Source: JAFGXT01 sp963677165
GTDB lineage: Bacteria; Verrucomicrobiota; Lentisphaeria; Victivallales; SZUA-371
NCBI GenBank assembly: GCA_963677165.2
Contig: CAXXSX010000002.1
Span: 3,968,001 to 4,032,000 of the forward strand
Reading direction: 5' to 3'
DNA: 64,000 bases
Numbering within the stretch: position 1 is the stretch's first letter; the number at the start of each line of letters is the position of its first letter. Shown piece after piece: positions 1 to 7,785 of this stretch. The notes beneath the pieces were generated by a model, which did no database searches, had not been told where the DNA came from, and saw only the letters and a program-made list of their open reading frames with translations. A program made the translations under genes and the position numbers.

Positions 1-1311
1 TAATTTTGAGGTTGGTTTTTCTTTCGGATTTCCTTTTACAAACCATTGCGGGTAAGGCCAGTGAAGATCAATACTTATTCCGAATCCATAGCGTTCAGCT
101 TCAAGCATAATATCCTTGAGCATTTTCAAATATACCTGATTGAATTTGCCCTGTTCGGGTTCAAGGCCGTTCCATTTGATGACTATTCTTATGCCGTTGA
201 ACCCCAGCCCGGAAAGATAACGTAAATCCCAGGGACGCCATAGTAGAGCAAATCTCGGTGGAGTATAGAGCGAACGAAAAAAGAAAGGGCCGAACATACG
301 GTAAGGAGTACCGTCCGGACGATAAAAGCGTCGATCTTTTCCGTAGGTCCATTGGCGTTGTATCACAGGAAGTCTTTTGCGGATTGAATCAATAAATGAG
401 TCCGTATGTTTTTGAAGCGTTGAAATTTTTTCTGTAATAGATAAATTTCCTTGTTCAAGTTGTTTTTTTAGCTGTTTCTGATTATTCAGTAACGTTTTAA
501 CTTGCATGTGGTCAAGTTTATTGTACTTTGCCAAGCGGCTCCAGATATCAAGTTGTTCTTTAATCGCTGCCAGTTGAATTCCTTCCCAGATAGCCTGTTC
601 TATTTGTTCTGTTGTTTGTTGGGTTGAATTTATTTTTATTCCACGTGCAGCCAGACAATCAAGCATTGTATGTTGTAATTTCGCCAGTTTCAGGTCCTTG
701 GATTGTTTATATTTCTTTGCCTGTTTATTGTTATTGAAAATCAATTCAATTCTGGCGATTTTCATTTTAAAGGGAGCTCGGTGAGATGTTAACCCGAAAC
801 CATTGACTTTTTGAAAGTTTCTTTGAGAGATGCCAAGATCACTCCACTTTATATCCAGATTCTGCCATCCGGGGGCAACCGTAACACTGCGTTTTCCCAT
901 TAATTTTGCTCTATAAAATCCTTTTCGTCTGGAAAATCCCATATAAGCAGATAGTGTAATTACTTCCGGTTTTGAAATGTAAACAATATAACGGATTCCA
1001 ATTGGTGTGGGGAGTATTTCTTCCAAAAAGCCAGTGCGTATAGAAGCTTGTCCGCCTTTTTTGCCATCATTGGACTGAACTACCCATTCCGCGATTTTAC
1101 CGTACTTCTGATCAGGTTGCTGGGTTATATTCCAAGTTAAATATTTCGAAGCGATACAACCGTGTACGCATAACATCAGTTTATCCAGGGGACGTGCCAC
1201 CGGGTTGATTTGCTGAGAAAAATCGAGCCATTTTGCCGTTCCTTCGGCCTGTAGTTGTAAAGGCATAATAATTCCATACAGACCGAAGACGACTAGTAAT
1301 AATTTTTTCAT
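1..1311 (-). CDS. Secreted glycoside hydrolase, GH5/cellulase-like (partial, 3' end outside window)
   Basis: The reading frame is open from an ATG at 1311 to the window edge (437 codons seen, no stop). It begins with a short signal peptide (MKKLLLVVFGLYGIIMPL, then a processing region ending LQAEG), followed by a beta-rich segment and a long charged, coiled-coil-prone stretch rich in Lys and Gln. The visible C-terminal part carries the start of a TIM barrel typical of cellulase family GH5: 'GFNGIRIVIKWNGLEPEQG' followed by an alternating helix/strand ending in 'GISIDLHWPYPQW'. The catalytic glutamates lie beyond the edge, so activity cannot be judged. It probably cleaves a polysaccharide outside the cytoplasm. 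It lies downstream of a pseudopilin gene and a LacI-type regulator on the same strand, a layout suggesting substrate-induced expression. The substrate is unknown. Confidence 0.75.
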   Translation of the reverse strand, partial: MKKLLLVVFGLYGIIMPLQLQAEGTAKWLDFSQQINPVARPLDKLMLCVHGCIASKYLTWNITQQPDQKYGKIAEWVVQSNDGKKGGQASIRTGFLEEILPTPIGIRYIVYISKPEVITLSAYMGFSRRKGFYRAKLMGKRSVTVAPGWQNLDIKWSDLGISQRNFQKVNGFGLTSHRAPFKMKIARIELIFNNNKQAKKYKQSKDLKLAKLQHTMLDCLAARGIKINSTQQTTEQIEQAIWEGIQLAAIKEQLDIWSRLAKYNKLDHMQVKTLLNNQKQLKKQLEQGNLSITEKISTLQKHTDSFIDSIRKRLPVIQRQWTYGKDRRFYRPDGTPYRMFGPFFFRSLYTPPRFALLWRPWDLRYLSGLGFNGIRIVIKWNGLEPEQGKFNQVYLKMLKDIMLEAERYGFGISIDLHWPYPQWFVKGNPKEKPTSKL

Positions 1312-1347
1312 AAGATAGTGTTTTCTAAGGTATATGTAACAATTTGC

Positions 1348-2061
1348 TTAGCCATTGGGAAATGGTTGGACAGAGTACTCATCATCAAGTCCGCCAATTG
1401 CGTCAAGCTTAGTCGAGTCAATGTGCCCGTCAAGCAATAAAATGTTGCATAATCCATCTCCCTTGATACTACTTCCCCCGTTCGTTCCACTGTACGCACT
1501 GGTATATTTTTTCGGCATATGATAGCCCCCCATATCACTTCGCGAGGAAAACAGGTTCCCATACCAACCGCTGGTAATCCAGATGCTGTCAGTAAGGGTT
1601 ACTACTTTAGAGGATTGGGTAACGCGGGTCAATTTAAGACCGGCATAAAAATTGTTATTTCCATAATTGCGATAATTAATTGCATAAGTCGGCCACCGGT
1701 CGCGTTTGGTTGCCGGACCTTTTTCCAATGTTGGGCATTGCATTATTTTACGCGCTGTTCTTGTTGGAGTGTTTGGCCAGCGAACTGGTTCTCCGAAAAG
1801 ACCTGACACAATTCTGAACCAGTGATTATTCGCCAGTGTTGTATTGGTTGGAAACAAAGTGTCGTTGTTGTCCATAATGTACATATTTAGCTGAGTTCCA
1901 ATCTGTTTTAGATTGTTTCCACATGCCATTTTCTGTGCTACCTCCCGTGCTCTGCCTAATGCCGGTAGCAACATTGCTGCTAGAATTGCTATTATTGCTA
2001 TTACTACGAGAAGTTCTATGAGTGTGAAAATTGGGATGCGATTTCTTTTGGTTTGTTTCAT
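1348..2061 (-). CDS. Pseudopilin with prepilin-type N-terminus (DUF1559-like)
   Basis: A 237-residue protein. After a short basic leader (MKQTKRNRIPI) comes the class III prepilin signal FTLIELLVVIAIIAILAA with the conserved Glu at +5, then a long amphipathic helix. The C-terminus carries 'NILLLDGHID', resembling the C-terminal H-x9-DG signature of the DUF1559 pseudopilin family that is greatly expanded in Planctomycetes and Lentisphaerae. It would be cleaved by a prepilin peptidase and assembled in, or exported through, a type II secretion or pilus-like machine. An AAAGGAG-like ribosome site precedes the ATG. It sits between the LacI-type regulator and the glycoside hydrolase, so it may be co-expressed with the hydrolase. 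Its role as structural subunit or cargo adaptor is not established. Confidence 0.85.
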   Translation of the reverse strand: MKQTKRNRIPIFTLIELLVVIAIIAILAAMLLPALGRAREVAQKMACGNNLKQIGTQLNMYIMDNNDTLFPTNTTLANNHWFRIVSGLFGEPVRWPNTPTRTARKIMQCPTLEKGPATKRDRWPTYAINYRNYGNNNFYAGLKLTRVTQSSKVVTLTDSIWITSGWYGNLFSSRSDMGGYHMPKKYTSAYSGTNGGSSIKGDGLCNILLLDGHIDSTKLDAIGGLDDEYSVQPFPNG

Positions 2062-2104
2062 TGTCTTTCTCCTTTTTATGGTAATTAATAATATTAATGT
2101 CTTG

Positions 2105-3181
2105 TTATTTTGAATTAGTTGTTGAGCCGCGAATTATAAGTTTGGGCTGAAAAGATTTGTGTATATTTTCTTCTTTCGCCTTATCTTCTGTTTTATCAAT
2201 CAGTAACATAGTCCCTTCGTATCCCATTTGACCTAGGGGGTGTTTCACTGATGTTAGGGGAGGTGTGGTATATTGGCACCACTCAGAATCATCAATTCCT
2301 ATAATGCTCATTTGTTCAGGTAGTGACATCCCGTAGCTGGTCATAAGTTTCATTGCCTCAACAGCGACCAGGTCGTTATAGCATATTATTGCCGTAGGCG
2401 GTTGTGATTTTTTTAGAAAATATTCAGCACCAAGGCGTCCTTCCTGCTGACAATACAAACTTTCTACAATAATAGCTTCTTTACAATTACGGTTGCAAAA
2501 TACCAGGTCAGGATCATCAGCCAGTTCTAATTGTTTAGAGAGTAAGGAAAATGCCTGTTGGCGTTGATACGCATCTGTTGCAGGTGTTTCCAGACAGGAG
2601 CCGATAAAGCCAACTCTATGATGTCCCAGTTCCTTCAGGTGACAAAGAGCTTGTTTTATTGCCGCGGTATTATCAAAGCTCATTGAGTCAAGTCCGGATT
2701 TATTATGGCTAAAGTCTATTGCCACGACATTGGTTGTAAGCTGCAATAATTGATCGAGCCAGTCAGAACCGGGTTCAGCGTGAAGCAATAATACGCCATC
2801 TATACGGTGTTCTGCAATTTTAGCTGCGCAAATTTCAGGAGCGACGTGACCGCCAATGTTTATTAATAGTAAATCATAGCCTTTTTCCCGGGCAGCTTTT
2901 TCAATCCCTTTGAATATTTGCATTTCATAGATATTGCTTAATTGTTGCCATGGAGCGGCATAGATATATATGCCGATAGTTTTGGAACGACTCATTTTTA
3001 GGCTGCGGCTGGCAAAATTGGGGTGATAATTATATTGTTCTGCAATCTCAATAATCCGACGGCGGGTGTTTTCACTGACTTTGGTATTTCCGCGAGAACG
3101 ATTTAATACGGTTGAAACTACTGCGGCTGAGCAGCCAGCATGTTGGGCGATTTGTTTTAATGTGACTCGTTTTGGTGTCAT
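2105..3181 (-). CDS. LacI-family transcriptional regulator
   Basis: A 358-residue protein of standard LacI length. Residues about 5-50 form the helix-turn-helix and hinge ('VTLKQIAQHAGCSAAVVSTV'). The remainder is a periplasmic-binding-protein-like ligand domain ('KTIGIYIYAAP' start, 'GVLLLHAEPG', 'HHRVGFIGS', 'AIICYNDLVAVEAM', 'SIIGIDDSEW'). It is expected to bind a sugar-like effector and repress nearby carbohydrate genes. Two identical AAACGTTTAGTT sites lie upstream between this gene and the divergent secreted-protein gene, and their central CG matches the usual LacI-family operator plan. Autoregulation plus control of the divergent gene and of the downstream pseudopilin and hydrolase is the simplest reading. 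Confidence 0.93.
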   Translation of the reverse strand: MTPKRVTLKQIAQHAGCSAAVVSTVLNRSRGNTKVSENTRRRIIEIAEQYNYHPNFASRSLKMSRSKTIGIYIYAAPWQQLSNIYEMQIFKGIEKAAREKGYDLLLINIGGHVAPEICAAKIAEHRIDGVLLLHAEPGSDWLDQLLQLTTNVVAIDFSHNKSGLDSMSFDNTAAIKQALCHLKELGHHRVGFIGSCLETPATDAYQRQQAFSLLSKQLELADDPDLVFCNRNCKEAIIVESLYCQQEGRLGAEYFLKKSQPPTAIICYNDLVAVEAMKLMTSYGMSLPEQMSIIGIDDSEWCQYTTPPLTSVKHPLGQMGYEGTMLLIDKTEDKAKEENIHKSFQPKLIIRGSTTNSK

Positions 3182-3253
3182 TCTTTTTCCTGTTTGTTTT
3201 TTGAGCCTTGCTTTTTTTATATATCAGAGTATAATTATTTATATTCATAAACC

Positions 3254-3298
3254 AAACGTTTAGTTTGCTAAAATATTTATTTAATTAAACGTTTAGTT
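3254..3298. promoter_or_regulatory. Pair of LacI-type operators
   Basis: Two copies of AAACGTTTAGTT, at 3254-3265 and 3287-3298, each contain the palindrome AAACGTTT with the central CG typical of LacI-family operators. Centre-to-centre spacing is 33 bp, about three helical turns, which fits cooperative binding. The pair lies 73 bp from the regulator start and 61 bp from the divergent secreted-protein start, so it can control both. Confidence 0.7.
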
Positions 3299-3358
3299 AA
3301 ATTATAATCTATTCGCTGAAATTGTCAAGAGGAAACATAACAAAAGAGGAAATAAACT

Positions 3359-4150
3359 ATGAAATTCTTTATTAGAGGAATGATTTATCTGTTGGTCGCT
3401 GCATCGTCTTTCTATTCTGAAACGGCAATGTCGGCAGAAATATATAAAGCTGATTTTACTGCTTCAACAGAAAATATTCTGTCAGATTCAAAAACAAAAG
3501 TTCAAACTATGCTTTCGTCAGAAAGGTTTCAGAGTGGAGGCAATAGTAATTGGAGTAAGGCTGTTAATGGTATCTTGGTGTTAAAAGTCGGAACTGGAAA
3601 ATTTCAGGATGCTATAATTACAACCAGAAAGTCGGTTACCGGCTTTTCGGCAGTGAAGAAGGGTATTCGTTATAAAATCGAACTTGGAGGTAGAGACTTC
3701 GGCAGTAAAAGGCGCGGTAATGGTACAGCGCGAATTTATATTTTGGGTAAAGACGCTTCAGGAAAACTTCCTTCCTCATGGTGGGCGGCTGATAATGCTT
3801 TTCAAATAAAATTTAACACTGGTTGGATTGGGTTGCTTGTGAAAAATGCAGCAAATCCAAGGAGCGACAAAGGGACTGTGTTGTGGAGTGCTAACTATAA
3901 AGGTAAAATAACTTCATTTGAATTACTTCTGACCAGAAATAGTTATGCATTGGCTGTTAACGGGATAAAAGCACAGTGGAACATGAAAGGTGCTGTTTGT
4001 GGAAATCTGCAGTTGAAAGCACCCGACGTTTTTTCTGAAAACAGGTTTGGATTTGAATTGAAACAGAATGTTAAGCCTGTCAAACCTTTTTCTTTAGATA
4101 TAATCTCATTGGTGGTTGATACCGTTGATGAAGCGGTATCGCATGATTAG
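3359..4150 (+). CDS. Secreted protein of unknown function
   Basis: A 263-residue protein with a signal peptide (hydrophobic residues about 5-20, likely cleavage after AMSA). The start is supported by AAAGAGGAA upstream. The mature part is Gly-, Lys- and Thr-rich with alternating hydrophobic residues, suggesting a beta-sandwich such as a carbohydrate-binding or laminin-G-like fold ('GWIGLLVKN', 'SFELLLTRNSYALAVNGI', 'RFGFELKQN'). No catalytic motif was recognised. It diverges from the LacI-type regulator and follows the two operators, so it is probably controlled by that regulator and may help bind the polysaccharide attacked by the nearby hydrolase. Its stop overlaps the stop of the convergent pentapeptide gene by four bases. 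Confidence 0.75.
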   Translation: MKFFIRGMIYLLVAASSFYSETAMSAEIYKADFTASTENILSDSKTKVQTMLSSERFQSGGNSNWSKAVNGILVLKVGTGKFQDAIITTRKSVTGFSAVKKGIRYKIELGGRDFGSKRRGNGTARIYILGKDASGKLPSSWWAADNAFQIKFNTGWIGLLVKNAANPRSDKGTVLWSANYKGKITSFELLLTRNSYALAVNGIKAQWNMKGAVCGNLQLKAPDVFSENRFGFELKQNVKPVKPFSLDIISLVVDTVDEAVSHD

Positions 4151-4728
4151 TATTCTATTTTTATGCCGAATTGATTGAGAAGATTTAATACTTCCGGATG
4201 GGAGAATTTGGCATTTCGAAGTATGTTGGTTGTCGGATCGATAAAATAGTTTTTGGCTTCAGTCAAATCGGCTCCGGTAAGATTAGCGTTATGAAAACGG
4301 CTGCCCTGCAGATCGGAACCATTGAAGCTGGTTTTTTGCAGTCCAACGTTGATAAAATCCGATTCCCTTATTCCTGATGTCGTAAACTTTGTTGTTTTTA
4401 AATTCAAGCCGCTGAAATTACAGAGCTGTATGTTACAGTTCTGAAAACTCCAGTTTAAAAGATAACGGCTGATACGGGCGAACACGATTCCCATTATTTT
4501 ACAACGTAGGAATTTTACATCCTGGAAACGTGTTCCCTCGACATCAACATTGGATATATTGCACCCTTCAAATGTGCATTCCGTAAACGATACTCTGGTA
4601 AAGAGGTAGTTGCTGAAATCAACTTTAATAAAATGACAGTCGGTAAACTCAAAATCAGTTAGGTCCGTTGAAAACGGTACGGTGCCGTCGAATGTTTCAT
4701 TTTCAAATATATTTAACTGGATGTCCAT
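4147..4728 (-). CDS. Pentapeptide-repeat protein, Qnr-like
   Basis: A 193-residue protein built mostly of A(D/N)LXX-type pentapeptides with Phe at the centre (for example 'DFEFTDCHFIKVDFSNYLF', 'SDLQGSRFHNANLTGADL'), predicting a right-handed quadrilateral beta-helix. The C-terminal segment 'NYFIDPTTN' followed by 'AKFSHPEVLNLL' closely resembles the capping end of Qnr/MfpA-type proteins, which mimic DNA and protect DNA gyrase. A helical interruption near residues 85-92 ('ISRYLLNW') sits where Qnr proteins have the junction between helix halves. Topoisomerase protection is therefore plausible but is inferred from likeness only. The gene is four bases downstream of nothing functional (convergent overlap) and 10 bases from the upstream membrane-protein gene. 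Confidence 0.8.
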   Translation of the reverse strand: MDIQLNIFENETFDGTVPFSTDLTDFEFTDCHFIKVDFSNYLFTRVSFTECTFEGCNISNVDVEGTRFQDVKFLRCKIMGIVFARISRYLLNWSFQNCNIQLCNFSGLNLKTTKFTTSGIRESDFINVGLQKTSFNGSDLQGSRFHNANLTGADLTEAKNYFIDPTTNILRNAKFSHPEVLNLLNQFGIKIEY

Positions 4729-4738
4729 ACTGATAATA

Positions 4739-5143
4739 TTAGGCCAGGTGCAGAGTAGCCAGAGAAATTCCCAGGATTGTTATTCCAAGAAAAATCAGGC
4801 CGATAAGAATTACTTTTCCAATCAGCCATGCCAGAACATAAGCTGCAACTGATTTGATAAATGTGGTTTTAAATATTGCGGAAATGATTAATGCACTCAA
4901 AAAGAAACCGAAAATAGTTCCGGCACCGGTTCCGAGAATCGGTAGAATAACGCTAAGTGGAACAACCAGAAAAGCCGAAGCTAGATAACATAGCATAACA
5001 GCTGCCAGAGATTTCCATAGCGTTTTATCTTCAATTCCGGCAACCCCGGCTCCCCAGAACAACAATAATGCTTCAATAAAGATACTTAGCAAAAATGCTC
5101 CGATTACAACCAGAGATAATATTAGCATTGTGAATAATGTCAT
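4739..5143 (-). CDS. Small polytopic membrane protein
   Basis: A 134-residue protein with about four hydrophobic segments (residues about 3-30, 42-65, 68-90 and 100-130) separated by short polar loops, and few charged residues. No family motif was recognised. An AGGAAATAG-type ribosome site lies before the ATG. It lies between the secreted 340-residue protein gene upstream and the pentapeptide gene downstream, with short gaps that suggest one transcript. Function is unknown; an envelope role is inferred only from hydrophobicity. Confidence 0.65.
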   Translation of the reverse strand: MTLFTMLILSLVVIGAFLLSIFIEALLLFWGAGVAGIEDKTLWKSLAAVMLCYLASAFLVVPLSVILPILGTGAGTIFGFFLSALIISAIFKTTFIKSVAAYVLAWLIGKVILIGLIFLGITILGISLATLHLA

Positions 5144-5177
5144 GCTATTTCCTCCCGATTATATGTGAACCCCAGCT

Positions 5178-6200
5178 TTATCTGTCGGATACTTCAAAAG
5201 TAACCTGCAGTTTTCCTGAATTGTCTGAATAGGTATCCCATTCGTATGGGCCGAAAAGCAATATACCAGCTTTTTCAACTTTGAAGACAGCTTCTTCTCC
5301 CACATAGTACGTTTTGGATCCGACTTTTGCCATGAGACAGCCTGGCTGTCCCACTTCTCCAGAAACCTTGGTTCTGCTGGTTGTTGTTGTCACTTTTGTT
5401 TTCGAACTGGTTTTTGTTACCGTACGGGTTTTACTTGTGGTTCCAGTTGAAAGTCTGGACATGCCATTGGGGCCGCAATAGGGAAACGTTCCGGTCCCCA
5501 TACTCCATAGTCTGGATGCATGTACTCTGACGATTTTACCAACCTTGACCTTAACCCAGGTATCGGTCCAGGGAACATTCGCTGGAACAAATATGGTCTT
5601 TTTCACATTTGATACAATATAACGTTCGTCTTTCGAGTCATACTGGATGGTATAACTTTCATGAATATTTTTCGCGAGAAGAGGTTTAATGTCGGTGGCA
5701 ATGCCTTTGTCGTCATAAGACATCAGTGTAATGATGGCATCCTCATCATATGGATCGAACTGCCTGATTATTTGATAAAGCAGAATTCTGAAATGCCGAA
5801 CAATTTCAGTATTTCGGTTGGGCAGTTGTTCTACTGATTTGCGTAATAACTGTAAAAATTCTTTTTTGGAAACAGACCGGCGGGGCTCGTCAATTTTTAT
5901 TTTGAATTTCAATTTGCCTCTGACCAACAGAACATCACGATTTGTGGGAGAAAAGTGATGTGCCAGGTTCAGCATCATTTGTCCGATTTTGTCATTGGGA
6001 TTTTTTGACAACTTATCACGGGCGATAGCCAGCGCTTTTTCGGTAATTTGTTTTAGTTTTGTATCTGTTAAAGGAAATTTTGGTTTTGCCGGAGGATTGA
6101 TAATAGTACCTGTCGATGGCTCATAGTATTCTGCAGAATAAGCATGAGGCATAAATAGTGTAATCAGAATTACAGCCAGAGAGATTACTTTTTTGCTCAT
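5178..6200 (-). CDS. Exported protein of unknown function
   Basis: A 340-residue protein with a clear signal peptide (hydrophobic residues about 5-18, cleavage near AYSA). Residues about 45-170 are helical with a TPR-like feel ('IARDKLSKNPNDKIGQMMLN'). A Ser/Thr/Lys low-complexity stretch lies near residues 250-283 ('TTSKTRTVTKTSSKTKVTTT'). The C-terminal region ('KVGSKTYYVGEEAVFKV', 'FGPYEWDTYSDNSGKLQVTF') looks like the galactose-binding/LecA-PA-IL-like beta domain that reports water-soluble sugar or matrix contacts, but this is weak. The Thr/Lys stretch may be a linker between a helical and a beta domain. Function unknown. Confidence 0.65.
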   Translation of the reverse strand: MSKKVISLAVILITLFMPHAYSAEYYEPSTGTIINPPAKPKFPLTDTKLKQITEKALAIARDKLSKNPNDKIGQMMLNLAHHFSPTNRDVLLVRGKLKFKIKIDEPRRSVSKKEFLQLLRKSVEQLPNRNTEIVRHFRILLYQIIRQFDPYDEDAIITLMSYDDKGIATDIKPLLAKNIHESYTIQYDSKDERYIVSNVKKTIFVPANVPWTDTWVKVKVGKIVRVHASRLWSMGTGTFPYCGPNGMSRLSTGTTSKTRTVTKTSSKTKVTTTTSRTKVSGEVGQPGCLMAKVGSKTYYVGEEAVFKVEKAGILLFGPYEWDTYSDNSGKLQVTFEVSDR

Positions 6201-6348
6201 AATAACGTGTTTCTTTTTTACAGGGGTTGTCGCTACACAAAAACATTACGGAAATGACATCATTTTAAGAATAACACAAAAAAGAACAAAATAAAAGGAA
6301 TAAATAAAAGAATGAATGATTTTTTATAATGAAAAAATATATAAAAGA

Positions 6349-6374
6349 ACAGCCGACATAAATGTGTCGGCTGT
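6349..6374 (-). terminator. Rho-independent terminator of the sugar isomerase gene
   Basis: A perfect 10-bp inverted repeat (ACAGCCGACA / TGTCGGCTGT) with a 6-nt loop. On the minus strand it is followed by TTCTTTTATAT. It lies 20 bases past the stop of the isomerase gene. Confidence 0.75.
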
Positions 6375-6394
6375 TTTATGCAAATAACTGATTA

Positions 6395-7297
6395 TTAACC
6401 GCGTGCTTCTTCAACCAGTTTCATGAATTTCTGACCATACTCAATATAGCTGTCGTATTTGGCCTGTTCCTGATCTGTTGCGGAAGCATCCTCATGAAAT
6501 ACCAATTGAATGTGTGGTTCAATAGAGAAGCCTCCGTCAAAACCGTTTTTCAGCAGATCGGTAACAATTTCCTTGACTCTGCCATTGCCTTCGCCGGCAT
6601 ATGTGAAATTAGATTTTGGAAAAATTCCATCGGTTTCTTCCTGGTAGATCGCATCTTTGATGTGAACATAGTAGATGAAATCTTTGATATTCTTGTAGAA
6701 CTCAAATGCATCCTGCTTTTTATATGGTTTTTCTCCAAGGCGCAGGTCGGTAAATACTGGATTTCCGGTGTCGAAAATCAGTTTGAATGCCGGTGATTTG
6801 ATTTTATCAACAAGCTTCAGGGTATGTTCATAAGATTGTCCACCGTAGTTCATGCAGTTCTCATGACCATAAATGATACCAGCGTCTTCACACATCTTTA
6901 CCAGATATTCCACTTTGGGAAAAACCTGTGCTTCAACTTCCGGGTCAAACGGATCACGGTTTTTTTGCTGTGCAAAACTCATCCCGCGAATCATTTTGCA
7001 GCCAATCTTTTTCATACGTTTAATGGAGCGTTCGAGCATAGCAATGCTGATTTCAAAATCCTCTTCTTTGAAAGGATCTTTGCCCCAGTTGGCGACTTCG
7101 CTGCCGAAACAATTGATTTCAACACCGGATTCTGCCAGCTTTTCTGCTATCATATCAAATTTACGGTCGGAAATACTGTGAATATTTACGCCGTCAATAT
7201 TACGGGATTCGATATATTTCCATCCCAGCTCTTTGGTCGCTTTTATCTGGGCATCAATCGATCGTCCGGCTTCGTCTGCAAATCCTGTATAAAACAT
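6395..7297 (-). CDS. Sugar phosphate isomerase/epimerase (xylose-isomerase-like TIM barrel)
   Basis: A 300-residue protein of the AP-endonuclease-family-2 (xylose isomerase-like) TIM-barrel superfamily. Recognisable elements in order are 'GFADEAGRSIDAQIKATKEL' at the N-terminus, 'YGHENCMNYGG' (metal-ligand Glu), 'FKLIFDTGNP' (Asp), 'YYVHIKDA' (His and Asp) and 'GGFSIEPH' (Glu). These are the usual metal-binding residues of the fold. Such enzymes isomerise or epimerise sugars, sugar phosphates or inositols, usually in the cytosol. The gene stands alone between two terminators, so the context does not reveal its substrate. Confidence 0.88.
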   Translation of the reverse strand: MFYTGFADEAGRSIDAQIKATKELGWKYIESRNIDGVNIHSISDRKFDMIAEKLAESGVEINCFGSEVANWGKDPFKEEDFEISIAMLERSIKRMKKIGCKMIRGMSFAQQKNRDPFDPEVEAQVFPKVEYLVKMCEDAGIIYGHENCMNYGGQSYEHTLKLVDKIKSPAFKLIFDTGNPVFTDLRLGEKPYKKQDAFEFYKNIKDFIYYVHIKDAIYQEETDGIFPKSNFTYAGEGNGRVKEIVTDLLKNGFDGGFSIEPHIQLVFHEDASATDQEQAKYDSYIEYGQKFMKLVEEARG

Positions 7298-7467
7298 TGT
7301 TTTCTCCAGTTATTTTATGATTTGGATATCTTTATTATAAAAACTCTTTATTAAATATAAACCCTCTACTCTCCAAAATAAAGTCAAAATTTGCACAGTT
7401 GCCTAGTGCTTTTCTGATGAATAACCTTAGCGTGCCTTGCTCATTATGTCAATTGCTTTGTAAAAAC

Positions 7468-7506
7468 AAAAACGTCCGGCAAAAATTATTTTCGCCGAAC
7501 GTTTTT
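7468..7506 (-). terminator. Rho-independent terminator after the Asp-rich gene
   Basis: A 13-bp inverted repeat with one mismatch (AAAAACGTCCGGC against GCCGAACGTTTTT) and a 13-nt AT-rich loop. On the minus strand the stem ends in a run of T. It lies about 30 bases past the stop of the Asp-rich small gene. Its A/T-rich ends could also let it work on the other strand, but no gene reads into it from that side. Confidence 0.75.
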
Positions 7507-7536
7507 AACTTTGATATTAATAATAATCAATAATAA

Positions 7537-7740
7537 CTATTTATCATCGTCATCGTCAAAGTCATCATCATCAAAGTCATCGTCATCATCATAGTCAAAG
7601 TCGTCATCGTCAAAATCGATGTCATCAAGTTCATCCATCAACTCATCGTCGACATCATCATCGAAATCATCGTCAAAGTTTTCATAGTCTTCGTAATTTT
7701 CATAGTCTTCAAGTTTGCGGCAGCCCATATTGACCTCCAT
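7537..7740 (-). CDS. Asp-rich acidic mini-protein
   Basis: A 67-residue protein in which about half of all residues are Asp, in blocks broken by single Phe or Tyr (FDDDDF-type repeats), after a short N-terminus (MEVNMGCRKLEDYENYEDYE). The coding DNA is a GAT/GAC microsatellite-like run, so the length may vary between strains. A GGAGGT-type ribosome site, a downstream terminator and position just after the decarboxylase gene on the same strand argue that it is really expressed. Possible roles are polyanion, cation (Ca, polyamine) binder or intrinsically disordered tail partner; none is shown by the sequence. No family is recognised. Confidence 0.6.
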   Translation of the reverse strand: MEVNMGCRKLEDYENYEDYENFDDDFDDDVDDELMDELDDIDFDDDDFDYDDDDDFDDDDFDDDDDK

Positions 7741-7785
7741 TGTGTTGTTGTTAAATTAATGCCGGTGTTTTTTCCGGCAGGATCA

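Noticed and set aside
1308..1562. An 84-codon frame overlapping the pseudopilin gene
   Set aside because: It is an out-of-frame shadow on the same strand; the pseudopilin frame has the prepilin signature.
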